A stretch of DNA of 64,000 nt from Gibbula magus (taxonomy: Eukaryota > Mollusca > Gastropoda > Trochida > Trochidae): contig OW388293.1 in NCBI GenBank assembly GCA_936450465.1, positions 47,978,040 through 48,042,039 on the forward strand. Direction: 5' to 3'. Positions within the stretch are counted from its first letter, which is position 1; every line of letters starts with the position of its first letter. Below are positions 1-10,549 of this stretch, piece by piece. The position numbers and the translations under genes are program-made. The notes below the pieces were generated by a model, which saw nothing but the letters and a program-made list of their open reading frames with translations, did not search any database and was not told the DNA's origin.

Positions 1-270
1 AGCACAATTTTATTGTTATTTATTAATCAGATAAACATGTTAACTTTAGGCACAGTTGTTGTAATGTTAAGCTGCGATACGTTTTAACATTTGAGGCACA
101 GTTTTTGTCATTTAAATCTGGAATATTTCATAATGTGAGACGCAGTGTTTTTGTTATTTGAAGCTGCAATATATTATGTTATGACTAGTACTTTTATTGT
201 AATATTAAGCTATAATATTTCATAATGTGAGCCGACGGGACGTAGTGTTATTGTTATATTATGGTGCAAT
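1..270. repeat. Degenerate ~46-bp array of the promoter-upstream type
   Basis: Loose tandem repeats of the form (ga)GGCGCAGTGTTATTGTAAT..GAAGCTGCAATAT, period about 46 bp. The same array lies just upstream of the promoters of all complete peptide-gene copies (around 5.05, 17.9, 25.95 and, inverted, 28.8 kb). Its presence at the left edge implies the promoter of another minus-strand copy just outside the window. Confidence 0.7.
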
Positions 271-1890
271 ATCTTTAACGTTAGGAGCAGTGTTTTTAGA
301 TATGTTGTTGCATATTGTTAACACACATATCATTTGAAAGATGCTTCACGTAGATTTATTTGACCCACCTGCATATTATTAATATAAATATTATTGTGAA
401 GATATAGTCTCCAAAGAGAGGGGGAAGTTCCAAGTTACCATGTTCTAGTACCAGTCTTGACAATCCATGGTTGCAAACACTGCCATATTGCCATCACTGT
501 GTCATCCCGCCTACAAGACCAATGACAGACCTACCAATGTCTGGTATTGACGTGGACGTCCACGCAGCTGCAACATCTTACATATGAATCCCATTTTTGT
601 TTTCATCAAACATTGCAGAATCGCATAGATTGTCAGTGTCTTCATATTCATTTATGTGCATCCACTTTTGCTACACTCTCGATAACAATCCCAATAAACT
701 TGTCAGACATGTCGCCTATATCTCTTTATATATTAATTATATAATTATATTATAATTTATTATCTATATTAGAACGTGTGTAGTATTGATGACCAATAAA
801 AATACCTATTTTATGTCAAAACTGTAACATTTTAATTCGTCTACACAATAGACCTATATTTGTGACATATTTTCTGTTAATGATTGTCAATGACGACTGA
901 CCCGTCCAACTCATGATCAAGAAGAATATCATGACCTGACTGCAGCCGCTCTCAGGTATGGATGCTTCTCAGTCTTTCAACAGTACCTTTCACTACACAA
1001 CAGTTGTCAGTCCAAAAAGTAGTTCTAGCCCTGAAATCGTGTAATATTTGGACACAAATGAGCATCAAACACTAATGTTTACTCTAACCACAAGGTGATA
1101 AAAACGTTAGATAATGTACTACTCTACCAAGGTGATAATATCAGTGCTCTGCAACTTCAGGAGAAAAATGGAGTGCACTTTGATTGGTTAAAATGAACAA
1201 TCTGAACCACATCAGATGTCAGCCTCTCTCGAGTGACAGCTGATGTAAGCCAGCAAAACTCGCCAGGCAATTACATCAGATCATTTGGTATTTGAAATTA
1301 ACTAAATCATATGTTTATACAATAATCATAAAATTGTTTTTTGCGAAATTACCACGTCAGATATCTAAAGATTCAACATATCGAAGATTTGAATTGTTTT
1401 GATGAATATTAGTGTTGACAGTTTAAAGGCTAATACACATTGGAAAATCATGCACGTTGTTATCCAAGCGCCGGGAGTGACATCTCACCTGGAAGATACG
1501 CTTCAGGGACTTCTTTGAATCGTTTGTCAGAACTAATTAGACGTTGTAATTAAAAAGCTGTATATAAGTCATTTATGGGGCGATTTCAGAAATTTCGGGT
1601 CGGGTATTTTTCAAATGAAAGCACCTTTTAATGAATTCCGAAAGTGACCATGGGGCATTATAGTCGACTTCAACCGATTCAAAGCAAGTGAGCTGTGTTC
1701 ATTAAAAGAAGAAGTTGTTCTATGTTGTTACCCTCACTCTACACCTTTCCTAGATTGCCAAATAGTTCTATTCTATCAATGGTTTACATTCAAGCACATA
1801 AACATGACTGTCCATCTTTTACAAAGAATAATCTTCAAACATATATTGTAGCGTTTTCGTTCGAGGAAGAGAACAGAAAAGATAAAAAAA
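271..1890. repeat. Duplicated downstream flank of peptide-gene copy 1
   Basis: This stretch aligns by eye with 11,656-13,110 and 18,160-20,375, and in part with 40,390-42,520 and (inverted) 34,015-35,110. Shared landmarks are TATCTTTAACGTTAGGAGCAG near the start, ACCAGTCTTGACNATCCATGG near 450, the CTACCNAGGTGATAATATCA segment near 1,130, and GATTCAAAGCAANTGAGCTG near 1,680. I see no credible coding exon in it. Confidence 0.7.
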
Positions 1891-1911
1891 AGAGGTCTTT
1901 GATTTTAAAAC

Positions 1912-1917
1912 TTTATT
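1912..1917 (-). terminator. Polyadenylation signal of peptide-gene copy 1
   Basis: AATAAA on the minus strand, 34 nt after the TAG stop of copy 1. The equivalent position carries AATAAA in copies 2, 4 and 5, and ATTAAA in copy 3. Confidence 0.75.
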
Positions 1918-1950
1918 TCATAAAACGCCCTGTGGGGGATGAGTGAATCT

Positions 1951-3748
1951 CTATTCATCCTCTGAAATGAAAATATATTAAGATATATTAAAGTTTTCAT
2001 TTAATTAAATTAAACATATATGTACAGTATACATATACTTGGTAGCAAACATACCCCTTAAGCAGAATGAGTTATCAACAAGAGTTATCCTAAATTTAGA
2101 ATGATATTCTCTTTTAGCATTTTGGAGTATTATGAAAACAAAATTATTCACATATAGTCCATTATAAATACATCAACTTCTAAACGGTTCTCACCTGTTA
2201 AATGAATGTGTATACATGTATATAAAACATTAATTTAAGTGTTAAAAGCTAAATGTATAGATATTGCATTAAACAAACCTTCTTCGAGCTCATCTAAGTC
2301 ACGGACTTTTCTCTCAAAGTCTTCCAAAGACATGGAATCATCCACTACAAAAGAATAACATGATCTATCTTAAAACATGTCATACATGCATATCTACATG
2401 TATATAGGAGGCAGACATTTTCAAAGACAATATTTATTATTCTCTTATTTCATTTAATGGTAATGCATATACATACTCTCCATGAGGTCCATGAGGTCAC
2501 GTGCGTGTCGTTCTCCTATGGCGTTCTCAAATTCCGATTGGTCGAGTAATCCGTCCTGGTTAAAGTCAAGGTCATCGATATCACGACGACCCTCTAGAAC
2601 TGAATAAAAAGGTAATCAGAAATCAGAATCAGCACCCATCAGAAACCTTATATGTCCTCTATCAGTAACGTCCTTATGTGTCGCCATCATTCAGTGTGTA
2701 TCATAACTTAGTCAAAAGTTGTTTTTCTCGGGTCTCAAAAATAGGTAAAAAAAAAACAAATTCACCACTCGTGATTGTATTGTTATCTACAGAAATGAAA
2801 GGTCAAACAATAAGTTAATCAGGAATGGCTTTTTATTTGATTATCTAGGAACAAATGACGTCCAAAGAACAATAGCATGAAACACAAGTTAGACGTCATC
2901 AACGCTTGTTTAATCAACTACAGTTGATACGTCGTTTCTGTCGAGGCCATGTGTTAAGCTGTACAGGTTATCAGTTCGTTGGAAAAGTGCATAATGACAA
3001 CATATTGCCATATCTTCCATGACCTAAACTTTCAGGAAAGAACTGCGCGTTCAATATGAAATGGATCTGAGTCGGTGTTTTACCACTGTGCCACAATGCC
3101 AAAAACTTATATTGATGATTTTGACTCTATATCTTAAAAGAGCGTATAGATTCGAACTCCAAAGGGACTTGTCCCGAAAAAGTACAATAATTCTGCTATA
3201 TCATATAGAGTGATTAAAAAACAACAATGTTACATTTGTTCACAATCTAAAGGCATGTATTTCTAAGAACAGGAAGATTTTCTGGATAACAACTTCTTGT
3301 GTTCAAGTGTTTTCACATTAAAGCAGTTGTTATCCAGAAAATCATCCTGATCTTATGTATACCACTTAAAAATGCCCTTCAAAGATATGTATTTCTAATT
3401 CATATGAGTAATATTTACAAATGAGCAGTTAACTCTACGAGGTCATTAAACAGAATAATATTTGTTTAAAAATAATTTAACAATTTAATCAATTTCCTGC
3501 GTTTCGTATCATAATTACATGAAGGTTTAATGTAATTACTTTAAAATGTATATTACCATTGCATGTACGCTAAAAAGGATAATATGTACGATATGCATAG
3601 GTTACACACGTTTTTTAGCGATCCCTGTCTTGATTTTCCTCCATTTGTCCTTAGCTTTTTTCACTGCTTTACTGAACCATGAGGACTCGGCACTCTCCGG
3701 CAGGATGAGAAACACCACGAGGATAGCCAGAATAATAACACCCTTCAT
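1951..3748 (-). CDS. EF-hand-linked cationic peptide precursor, copy 1
   Basis: Predicted secreted 112-residue precursor. Coding exons: 3748-3610, 2599-2477, 2344-2279, 1961-1951; introns are GT-AG and all phase 1. Exon 2 begins at ATG right after the acceptor AG. Residues 1-22 are a signal peptide (MKG, then an I/L/V/A/F core, then LPESAES). Residues 23-48 are Lys-rich with two Trp (WF..., DKW) and should form a cationic amphipathic helix. Gly50-Arg51-Arg52 is an amidation plus dibasic cleavage signal. Residues 58-69 (DFNQDGLLDQSE) fit the EF-hand loop D-x-N-x-D-G-x-x-D-x-x-E. The tail is acidic and ends EDE. Likely role: host-defence peptide released from an acidic calcium-binding pro-region; this is inferred from architecture. 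Without splicing after exon 2 the frame closes 3 codons on (TAA 3604-3602). Confidence 0.85.
3271..3347. repeat. Hairpin in intron 2 of copy 1
   Basis: Near-perfect inverted arms, 3271-3294 and 3325-3347 (core ATTTTCTGGATAACAACT), with a loop of about 30 nt. One of many long hairpins in the window. Confidence 0.8.
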
Positions 3749-4775
3749 CTGCACAACACGAGACAAGAACATATACAATTCATGGAGAAGACACAACTAA
3801 ATAGAAAAGTCTTAAAGATATTTAAAGTGTAGAAACGACAACAGAGAGGTCATAATGTGGAAAAGAATTGCACATCATGATAATTTCCGGATCTCTCATA
3901 CTTATGAGTACATTTCTTTCAACCATAGAACTTCAAGTCATTGACTGAGAAGAGTGACAAAAAAATGAAAAAATGACAGAACAGAATACGACGGTGAAAC
4001 ACATATTCATCTAGGGAAATGAAGACAATTTGAAAAAAAGCAAATATCAGTGAAAACCTGGTTTTCATTCGTACATGTACACCTGAAAGTCATTTGGATA
4101 ATTCCTGTTTTCTAACATCTGATTTGGACTCATTTGGAAAACAGACCGCAACGGCAATCAATAGCCCGCAGCAGCAAATTCTTTATTGCAGGTTGAAATT
4201 GTCTTATGTTGTTATTTCAATGATCTGCCGTAGAATACTGATACGAGAATGTTAACTCTCATACCCTGCACTCTGTACTTCATAATGTAAAGCAAAACCT
4301 ACATTTATTTACTATATCATGTAAAGCAACTACATGTAGAGATCAAAACTTAACAAAGCCGTGATATAACAAATTGTTACATAGGAAGCAATTAATTATC
4401 ATTGGCCTTAATTGAGCTAAATATACACCATTGTGTTCATTGAAATTGCATTCAATTCTATCAAATATGCACTATGATATCAATAAAACATCTGTGTTAA
4501 ACGTTTCGGCAAAACTTTCTTATACAAGTTTGCAAATTGATTAAACTAATGGATTCAGTAGAAAGACTAAACACAAGTGCTTATCAAAACAATACGTGAG
4601 ACAACAATACAGATCAGGCCTTGGATATTACCGATTTATAAATTTTCATCAAAAGTCAAAATAAAATTTTAAAATAGATGAGGATATACAATAATAAAAT
4701 CAATATCTAAACTATATTAATTCATATCAAAGGGTAATTAATATCTGTGTTCAAAAGCAATGAACCAGGACTTAC

Positions 4776-4825
4776 CTTGATGTACACCTGTAATGATCTG
4801 TGTTCTATTCAAGGCGGGTTTTATA
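4776..4825 (-). promoter_or_regulatory. Core promoter and leader exon of copy 1
   Basis: TATAAAA at 4825-4819, followed 49 nt later by the donor in ACATCAAG|GTAAGT (exon 1 ends at 4776). If transcription starts about 30 nt after TATA, the untranslated exon is only about 20 nt. The same TATA-to-donor spacing (46-49 nt) and the sequence GTGTACATCAAG|GTAAGT recur in all five copies. Confidence 0.8.
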
Positions 4826-5039
4826 GGAGAACAGTGTCAATTGCTTTGAATCTCCGATTTGACCTTCACGCTGTACAGCCGGAATTGACACGACACTGAT
4901 GACCAGTATTACACCTCTACTCGTGTGAGATCCTGCTTCTGTCCAAGCTGATTTGTGACTGTACATGTAAGTGGCAGCCATGTGCCATTGCAAATATTAC
5001 TTTAATATTATTTGACCACCAAAGGTTTTAATTTTATAA

Positions 5040-5340
5040 TATGAAGCTGCAATATGATGTAACTTTAAGTACCGTGTTTTTGTAAAATTAAGTTATCATA
5101 TTAACTTGAAGCACATTTATTGTAATTTGAAGATGAGATATATTTAAACATGAGGCGCAGCGATATTCTAATTCTAATATCAATATTCTATAATATGAGA
5201 CGCAGTGTTTTTGTAATTTGCAGCTGCAAATTTGTTTTAACATGAGGCGCAGTGTTATTGCAATATGAAGCCGCAATATTTATAATATGAGGCGCATTGG
5301 TAATGTTATATGAAGCTGAAATTGTTTTAGAGTGAGAAAA
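5040..5340. repeat. Degenerate ~46-bp array upstream of copy 1
   Basis: Six or so units alternating GAGGCGCAGTGTTATTG and ATATGAAGCTGCAATAT. It starts about 200 bp upstream of the copy 1 TATA box, as in the other gene copies. Confidence 0.75.
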
Positions 5341-6740
5341 AGGTATATTCCAACATTTTGAGCAGGCTCTGAATAAAAGAAATATTAGTAAAAATAACTG
5401 TATTGGGGTAAGAACCAACTAGTCAGCAGATGTCCAGACTATTTCAACTAAACTGAATTTAAAAAATAACTTTTAAACGTGAACTCTGGAAACCAAACTT
5501 GACGTAACACCCATAGTATGTAAACAACACTGCCAATAATCAGGTGATCGCGTTTGTGACAAACGGTGGCTACGAAAAAGATTAAATGATGGTGAAATTT
5601 GAAATCTGCTGTATGGAAGTATAGGAGCAATGAGTAAATAGCTAAATCTACGTTTTTGTACAATTATGAGAAGAACTAATGATCCGATATAGCATATCAA
5701 ATTGTCCACTGACGACGCAGAATGATATCAGCAGGTCTTTCTGTTTTCCTAACCTGGCATAACCTATTACCATAAAATACATTATGTGTGTAGACATGTT
5801 CTTTCAAATATATATTCCCCTTGAGCTTTCTTTTTAATGTAAATATTAGTTGAGTTTTCATGTCAAGGAACACAAAAGGGAATGACAAAACTGAATAGAA
5901 TTTGTTTTGGATTCACAACCATGTTAATCAATGGTTTCCATTTTTTGATAAAATGTGCTTGTTTGTATGGCTTGGCTTTCTCAACTGTAAGTTTTAATAT
6001 ATTGAATATCCATAAGTAGAATAATCCAGGATATACATGTATATACATTGTCAGAAGAAGTGATATGCTGAAAATGTGAACTGATGATCCAATCTCTTTT
6101 CTTCTCCAATGTTTAAAAATTATATATTGAAATCGTTCAGGGAAAACACTCCACACAAAGAAGTGTAATAGTAAATTAAATGTATATTCTGTTTAATTAT
6201 AATAGTAAATACAAAATTTTTAAAGAATAACTTTTATGGTTATTAATTCCATGAGCACTGTTCTGATGTACAAGAGTGAATGTTCAAGAATTCAAATAAT
6301 AACATTATGTCATTTTCAAAACATGTATTGTTATGCAGTTGAATAAGTTAGGTTCTAAAATGTGGTTATTTTTTTATTCATTATTAAAAAGCAGAAATCC
6401 AATGTTGTTAGTTATACACCGTTAACATTCAAATAAAAAGAAACCTAATACATAATTTATTTTCAAAATTCTAGGCAGAGGTAATAACCACAAGCTTACT
6501 TATTTAAACACATTAATACAGTTTCATATATGGAGTTTTTTTCTATATTATTTTATAACTGAAGACACATACCTGTACCATCGAGTAATGTTAAGGACCT
6601 GGTAATAAATAAGCATTTAAAGTGGTGATACAAATATACTTATACTTGTCAGGTGTATATACTCGTAAATTTCAGAAGAAATAACATTAATCCCTGCTGC
6701 CTCTCCATTTTTGTCTCATTTGTAATCCGAGCATTATTCT
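5341..6740. other. Intergenic, no supported feature
   Basis: AT-rich DNA. Short open frames on the minus strand (5,448-6,156) have no domain, splice context or codon bias that would support a gene. Confidence 0.5.
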
Positions 6741-6749
6741 AAAGGGCCA

Positions 6750-7395
6750 TTGATAGACATACCGAAAAATTCCTAAAAATCTATTGCATTGAAATTCGAC
6801 CCCAAAAAGCCAAGAAATCGTACTTACTAGCAAAGGTGTTTTCCAGTCTAAATACCGGTCTAGTCTCTTATTTTCAAGCACAAGCATTGTGGTTTACTCC
6901 TAAACTGTAAACAAAAAGGAGATGTTTTCGAGTACTCACATAAATACAAATATACAGTTTTCGGCGTTTATTAAAATACAATTTCATTCAATTATGTAGT
7001 TCCTAAAAATATTAAAGTACGTATCACCCAACTACGTATTTTTCATGAATTTTACAACCAATGATAATGTGTACACAATATATGTGTCACAAGTTGTTGG
7101 TATAATCAAAATAAAAGAAAATATCGTGGGTTGCTATGGCGACTTGTGCAATGTACAAGCCTACGTGGCTCGGAAACGCTTGTTGTTGTGTAGTACGTTT
7201 TATGCATTAAAGGGAAATCCTTTTACATGACGTCAGATTCTTTAGACACGAATTAATCTGAGGAGTACTTGTCTCTGAAACCAAATTCCATCAGATTGTC
7301 TTGATATGAAAAGTATGTATCATATGTCATGTCGAAGATAAAATAATTCTCTAGCGATTGACATCATAAGTATGTTTTCCAAAAATAAAATCACC
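6750..7395. repeat. Dispersed ~650-bp element R1, first copy
   Basis: Matches 20,752-21,520 in the same orientation over most of its length. Landmarks: GTNTTTTCCAGTCTAAATA, GGGTTNCTATGGCGACTTG, and TCTCTAGCGATTGAC at the right end. The second copy lies inside intron 4 of peptide-gene copy 3, so this looks like a mobile non-coding element. Its class is not identified. Confidence 0.65.
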
Positions 7396-7739
7396 AATAG
7401 TAAAACACCATTTTCTCTTCGGAAATGATTGTACATGGTTCCGTTCATTGGAATCGTTTTTGTCATTCGAAATAATAAAATGTGTTCACAATGAAATGGC
7501 CACCATGCATTTTTTGTTATATAAACAACATCGTTTTTACCACTGTCGATTTTTCGTTTGTGTAATAAGATGGTTTACCCTCTTAAGTAAATATAGATGA
7601 CATGAACTATCATTATAAATGGGAAATGTGAAAAAATAAAATTTGCAAAAAAACGTGCTACTGTCCCTATTAGACCCCTCACATATATAGTATTTTTAAA
7701 AAAGTTATGTATGATTGATGAAATGTCTCATCATACGCT

Positions 7740-8407
7740 TTTGGGTTATGGATGACTCGCCTGCATTATATAAATACATCATGGTGCCGATATGGATTAC
7801 TCACTTGCAATAATACTGATTGTCATTGTACCAATATCGATGACCCATCTCCATTAACATGGATACCATTGCACTAAAATCGATAATCTGTCTCCATGAA
7901 CATGGATACCATTGCACCAAATCGATAATATGTCTCTATTAACATGGATGTCATTGCACCAATATCGATAAGCTTTCTATTTTAACATGGATATCATTGA
8001 ACCAATATAGATAATCTGTCTCTATTAACATTGATATCATTGCAGCAATATCGATAATCTGTCTTCATTAACATGGATATCGTTGGACCAATTTTGATGG
8101 CCCGCCTGCATTTACATGGACATCATTGAACCAAATCGATTTTCTGTCTCCATTAAGATGGATAGAATTGCACCAAATCGATGGCCAGACTCGATTAACA
8201 CGCTGATATGGATGATCCGCCTACAACTGATTAACACTTGTATCATTGATCAGATACGGATGACCTACATATGTATCAATATTACACAGACAGTGTGCCC
8301 TCATAGATATTGTGCCCACCTCCTTTAACACCAATATCACTGCATTGATGTCCGCCTTCATTACAGCTGATAGCATTGCGCTAATATGGATGGTCCGTCT
8401 GCATATG
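7740..8407. repeat. Diverged minisatellite related to the 45-bp array
   Basis: Roughly 43-45-bp units with the pattern CATGGATATCATTGCACCAATATCGATAATCTGTCTCCATTAA, each differing by several bases. It runs directly into the homogeneous 45-bp array and appears to be the older part of the same tandem repeat. The motif returns at 11,420-11,655. Confidence 0.75.
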
Positions 8408-8818
8408 ATTAACACAGATATAAACGTGCTGACAGGGATGGCACATCTACATATTAACACAGATATAAACGTGCTGACAGGGATGGCACATCTACATATT
8501 AACACAGATATAAACGTGCTGACAGGGATGGCACATCTACATATTAACACAGATATAAACGTGCTGACAGGGATGGCACATCTACATATTAACACAGATA
8601 TAAACGTGCTGACAGGGATGGCACATCTACATATTAACACAGATATAAACGTGCTGACAGGGATGGCACATCTACATATTAACACAGATATAAACGTGCT
8701 GACAGGGATGGCACATCTGCATATTAACACAGATATAAACGTGCTGACAGGGATGGCACATCTGCATATTAACACAGATATAAACGTGCTGACAGGGATG
8801 GCACATCTGCATATTAAC
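8408..8818. repeat. 45-bp minisatellite, about 9 near-identical copies
   Basis: Unit AACACAGATATAAACGTGCT... with GACAGGGATGGCACATCTAC; units differ almost only in CTACAT versus CTGCAT. Because 45 is divisible by three, both strands stay open for long stretches (15-residue repeats on each). I regard those frames as by-products of the period. The homogeneity points to recent expansion. Confidence 0.9.
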
Positions 8819-8919
8819 AACACATATACCGTTGTGCTCATATTATGATCCACCTGCATAAGCATACAGATATAACTGAAATGAAATGGATGACCCACCT
8901 GCAGAGGATTAACACGCAC

Positions 8920-8948
8920 TTAGAGCACAGTCAAATGCTTTCGTCCAA
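8920..8948. repeat. Left member of an inverted pair flanking the Cys-rich gene
   Basis: TTAGAGCACAGTCAAATGCTT on this side is the near-exact reverse complement of 10,181-10,210 (AAGCATTTGACTATGCTCTAA). The pair brackets the 88-residue Cys-rich gene and its promoter. Confidence 0.6.
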
Positions 8949-9086
8949 TCATATGAGTGTATTGTGGTCACGTGGAGTACGTTTATATCCCGATAGATGT
9001 ACGGTTGTCTGGTTGCGTTCGGGTATCATGCTCATAAACTGGTTCACAGACCTTCATAAAAACAACAAACAATGTCAACTGATTGT

Positions 9087-9092
9087 TTTATT
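9087..9092 (-). terminator. Polyadenylation signal of the Cys-rich gene
   Basis: AATAAA on the minus strand about 30 nt after the TAA stop at 9124-9122, in the position expected for a short 3' UTR. Confidence 0.65.
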
Positions 9093-9121
9093 TATGGAGA
9101 TAATACACAATTAAATACTTA

Positions 9122-9834
9122 TTACATTGACAAATGACCTGCTGTGTAAAATAGTCGCTTCCGTTGATGAAGGTCTTCTATATTAAGGAGCTTGATATTC
9201 CTAAAAGAAGAATAAAAGCATGTAAATAAAGCAAGTAATGTGAGGTCAATTGGGATTTTTCAAGTTTATTTCATTTATATCACGAGTAAGTGAAACAATG
9301 ACAAGCATCAAACCATGTTACCAATGTTTTATATATTTTCAACCACGATATAAAAAATAATATCAAATAAATATATTGATATAAATATCAAACGACATAA
9401 AAATGAGAAATAAGAAAGTGATATAAAATTACCTTCTTGGAGTGTTAGGGTGGAGACTGCATTGTCGTCTCACTGAAACTCCTGTATCGTCACACGGCGT
9501 CCGAGCGATGTCCAGTACGACGTTACATTCTTTCCTACAGACAGTTCGAGTTCCTTTGCTGCAGTAACCTGAAATAATGTATATGCAATATAGACGGGAT
9601 GCATACTAGCATATGCAACAATATATATAACAACTCGCATATTGATAAATACAGCTCAACAAACAAACATATTTGAAATACAAAAGACAATAACTTTTCT
9701 TAAATAAACCAATGTAATGTAATTTACTTTGAATTTAAAAAGTATACACTTTAAAAAGTAAGGAGTAAAAAAGTAAAGTTACCTTTCCTGAAAGAATAGT
9801 GTACTTGTCCTTGGACTGTCCACGATGAAGCCAT
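9122..9834 (-). CDS. Five-cysteine small protein, three exons
   Basis: Intact gene model of 88 residues. Coding exons: 9834-9783, 9568-9433, 9200-9122. Junctions AAAG|GTAACT, TTATTTCAG|GT, AGAAG|GTAATT and TTCTTTTAG|GA keep one frame (phases 1 and 2). Exon 2 carries all five Cys with spacing C-x7-C-x3-C-x10-C-x10-C, including CRKECNVVLDIARTPC. Exon 3 is Cys-free and basic (HQRKR) and ends at TAA. There is no hydrophobic signal peptide: the protein starts MASSWTVQGQ and an in-frame TAA lies upstream of that ATG within the TATA region, so secretion is uncertain unless an alternative upstream exon exists. TATA and poly(A) signals are well placed. Family not recognised; a defence or regulatory peptide is possible. 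The exon at 38,323-38,392 shares C-x3-C-x3-L-x3-R-x-P-C. Confidence 0.75.
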
Positions 9835-9868
9835 TGTGTGAATTGATTCATTCCACAAACCACTCAGT

Positions 9869-9875
9869 CTTTATA
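9869..9875 (-). promoter_or_regulatory. TATA box of the Cys-rich gene
   Basis: TATAAAG on the minus strand, 41 nt upstream of the ATG at 9834. It leaves a leader of about 10 nt, as short as those of the peptide-gene cluster. Confidence 0.6.
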
Positions 9876-10180
9876 GGCAATGAAATGTATTACTGCTCAG
9901 GGTTGCTGAATAAAAACGTGCTTAAATCATGCATGTGCGTGATTCAAGCACGACGCTTATGCTGTAGCACGACTCGTACGCTTTATATAAAATGTACACC
10001 TCATGCACCTCGGACAATTTCAGAAATTCAGTGCTCACAGTGCCGAAGATGACGTCAATGTCCCTAACATTTGCATATGAAAATGAGAAATGTCAATGTT
10101 TTGCATGTTGTGTTCGAGAGAATGTTTCCCAAATTTGTTGACAAAATATTTGAAATAAATTCATTTTAAGACATTTTCTT

Positions 10181-10210
10181 GACGACTCAAGCATTTGACT
10201 ATGCTCTAAG
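10181..10210. repeat. Right member of the inverted pair flanking the Cys-rich gene
   Basis: Reverse-complement match to 8,920-8,948 (about 24 of 28 positions). It abuts the long hairpin starting at 10,211. Confidence 0.6.
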
Positions 10211-10353
10211 ATAGATAGAGAACTCGCAGCAGTACATTATCGGGATATAAATGTACGGGTTTGAGAGGGTTAGGCTCGGCTGACGCCTCGCCCAACCCTC
10301 TCAAACCCGTACATTTATATCCCGATAATGTACTGCTACTCGTCCTCTATCTA
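10211..10353. repeat. Long hairpin with ~60-bp arms
   Basis: Arms about 10,212-10,275 and 10,289-10,353 (core AGTACATTATCGGGATATAA) are nearly perfect reverse complements. The centre is GGC-TGAC-GCC inside CTCGGCTGACGCCTCG. The same core, in reverse, sits at the centre of the hairpin at 32,680-32,820. Confidence 0.9.
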
Positions 10354-10382
10354 TTACATAGTTACAGATGAACGCTGCATAT

Positions 10383-10549
10383 GAATAATCATAGAATATC
10401 TAACGAACTTCCTCTTTCGTATCAAGTTAATGTCCCGAATGAAATAATTGTGTGTGACCCGAGCCTTGGCGAGAGACATACCAAAATTATTTCACGAGGG
10501 GGATAAACTTGACATGAAAGGGGAACGAGTTATGTATCCTAGTTATTCT
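10383..10549. repeat. Imperfect long hairpin
   Basis: Arms pair GAATAATCATAGAATATCTAAC and the following TCAAGTTAATGTC segment with their diverged reverse complements ending at 10,549. The centre is CCCGAGCCTTGGCGAG. It lies only 30 bp from the preceding hairpin. Confidence 0.7.

Noticed and set aside
3610..3748. Treating exon 2 alone as a complete single-exon gene ending in KKRV
   Set aside because: As the main product this ignores the conserved in-phase exons 3-5 in all five copies; kept only as a possible intron-retention form.
3546..3800. Plus-strand frames opposite exon 2 of the peptide genes (also near 23.3, 43.4 and 48.0 kb)
   Set aside because: Antisense shadows of the signal peptide/cationic exon or of LINE frames.
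8221..8919. Long open frames on both strands (178 and 232 codons) over the 45-bp repeats
   Set aside because: They are explained by the multiple-of-three repeat period. Both strands are open, and no start context, splice or domain supports either.
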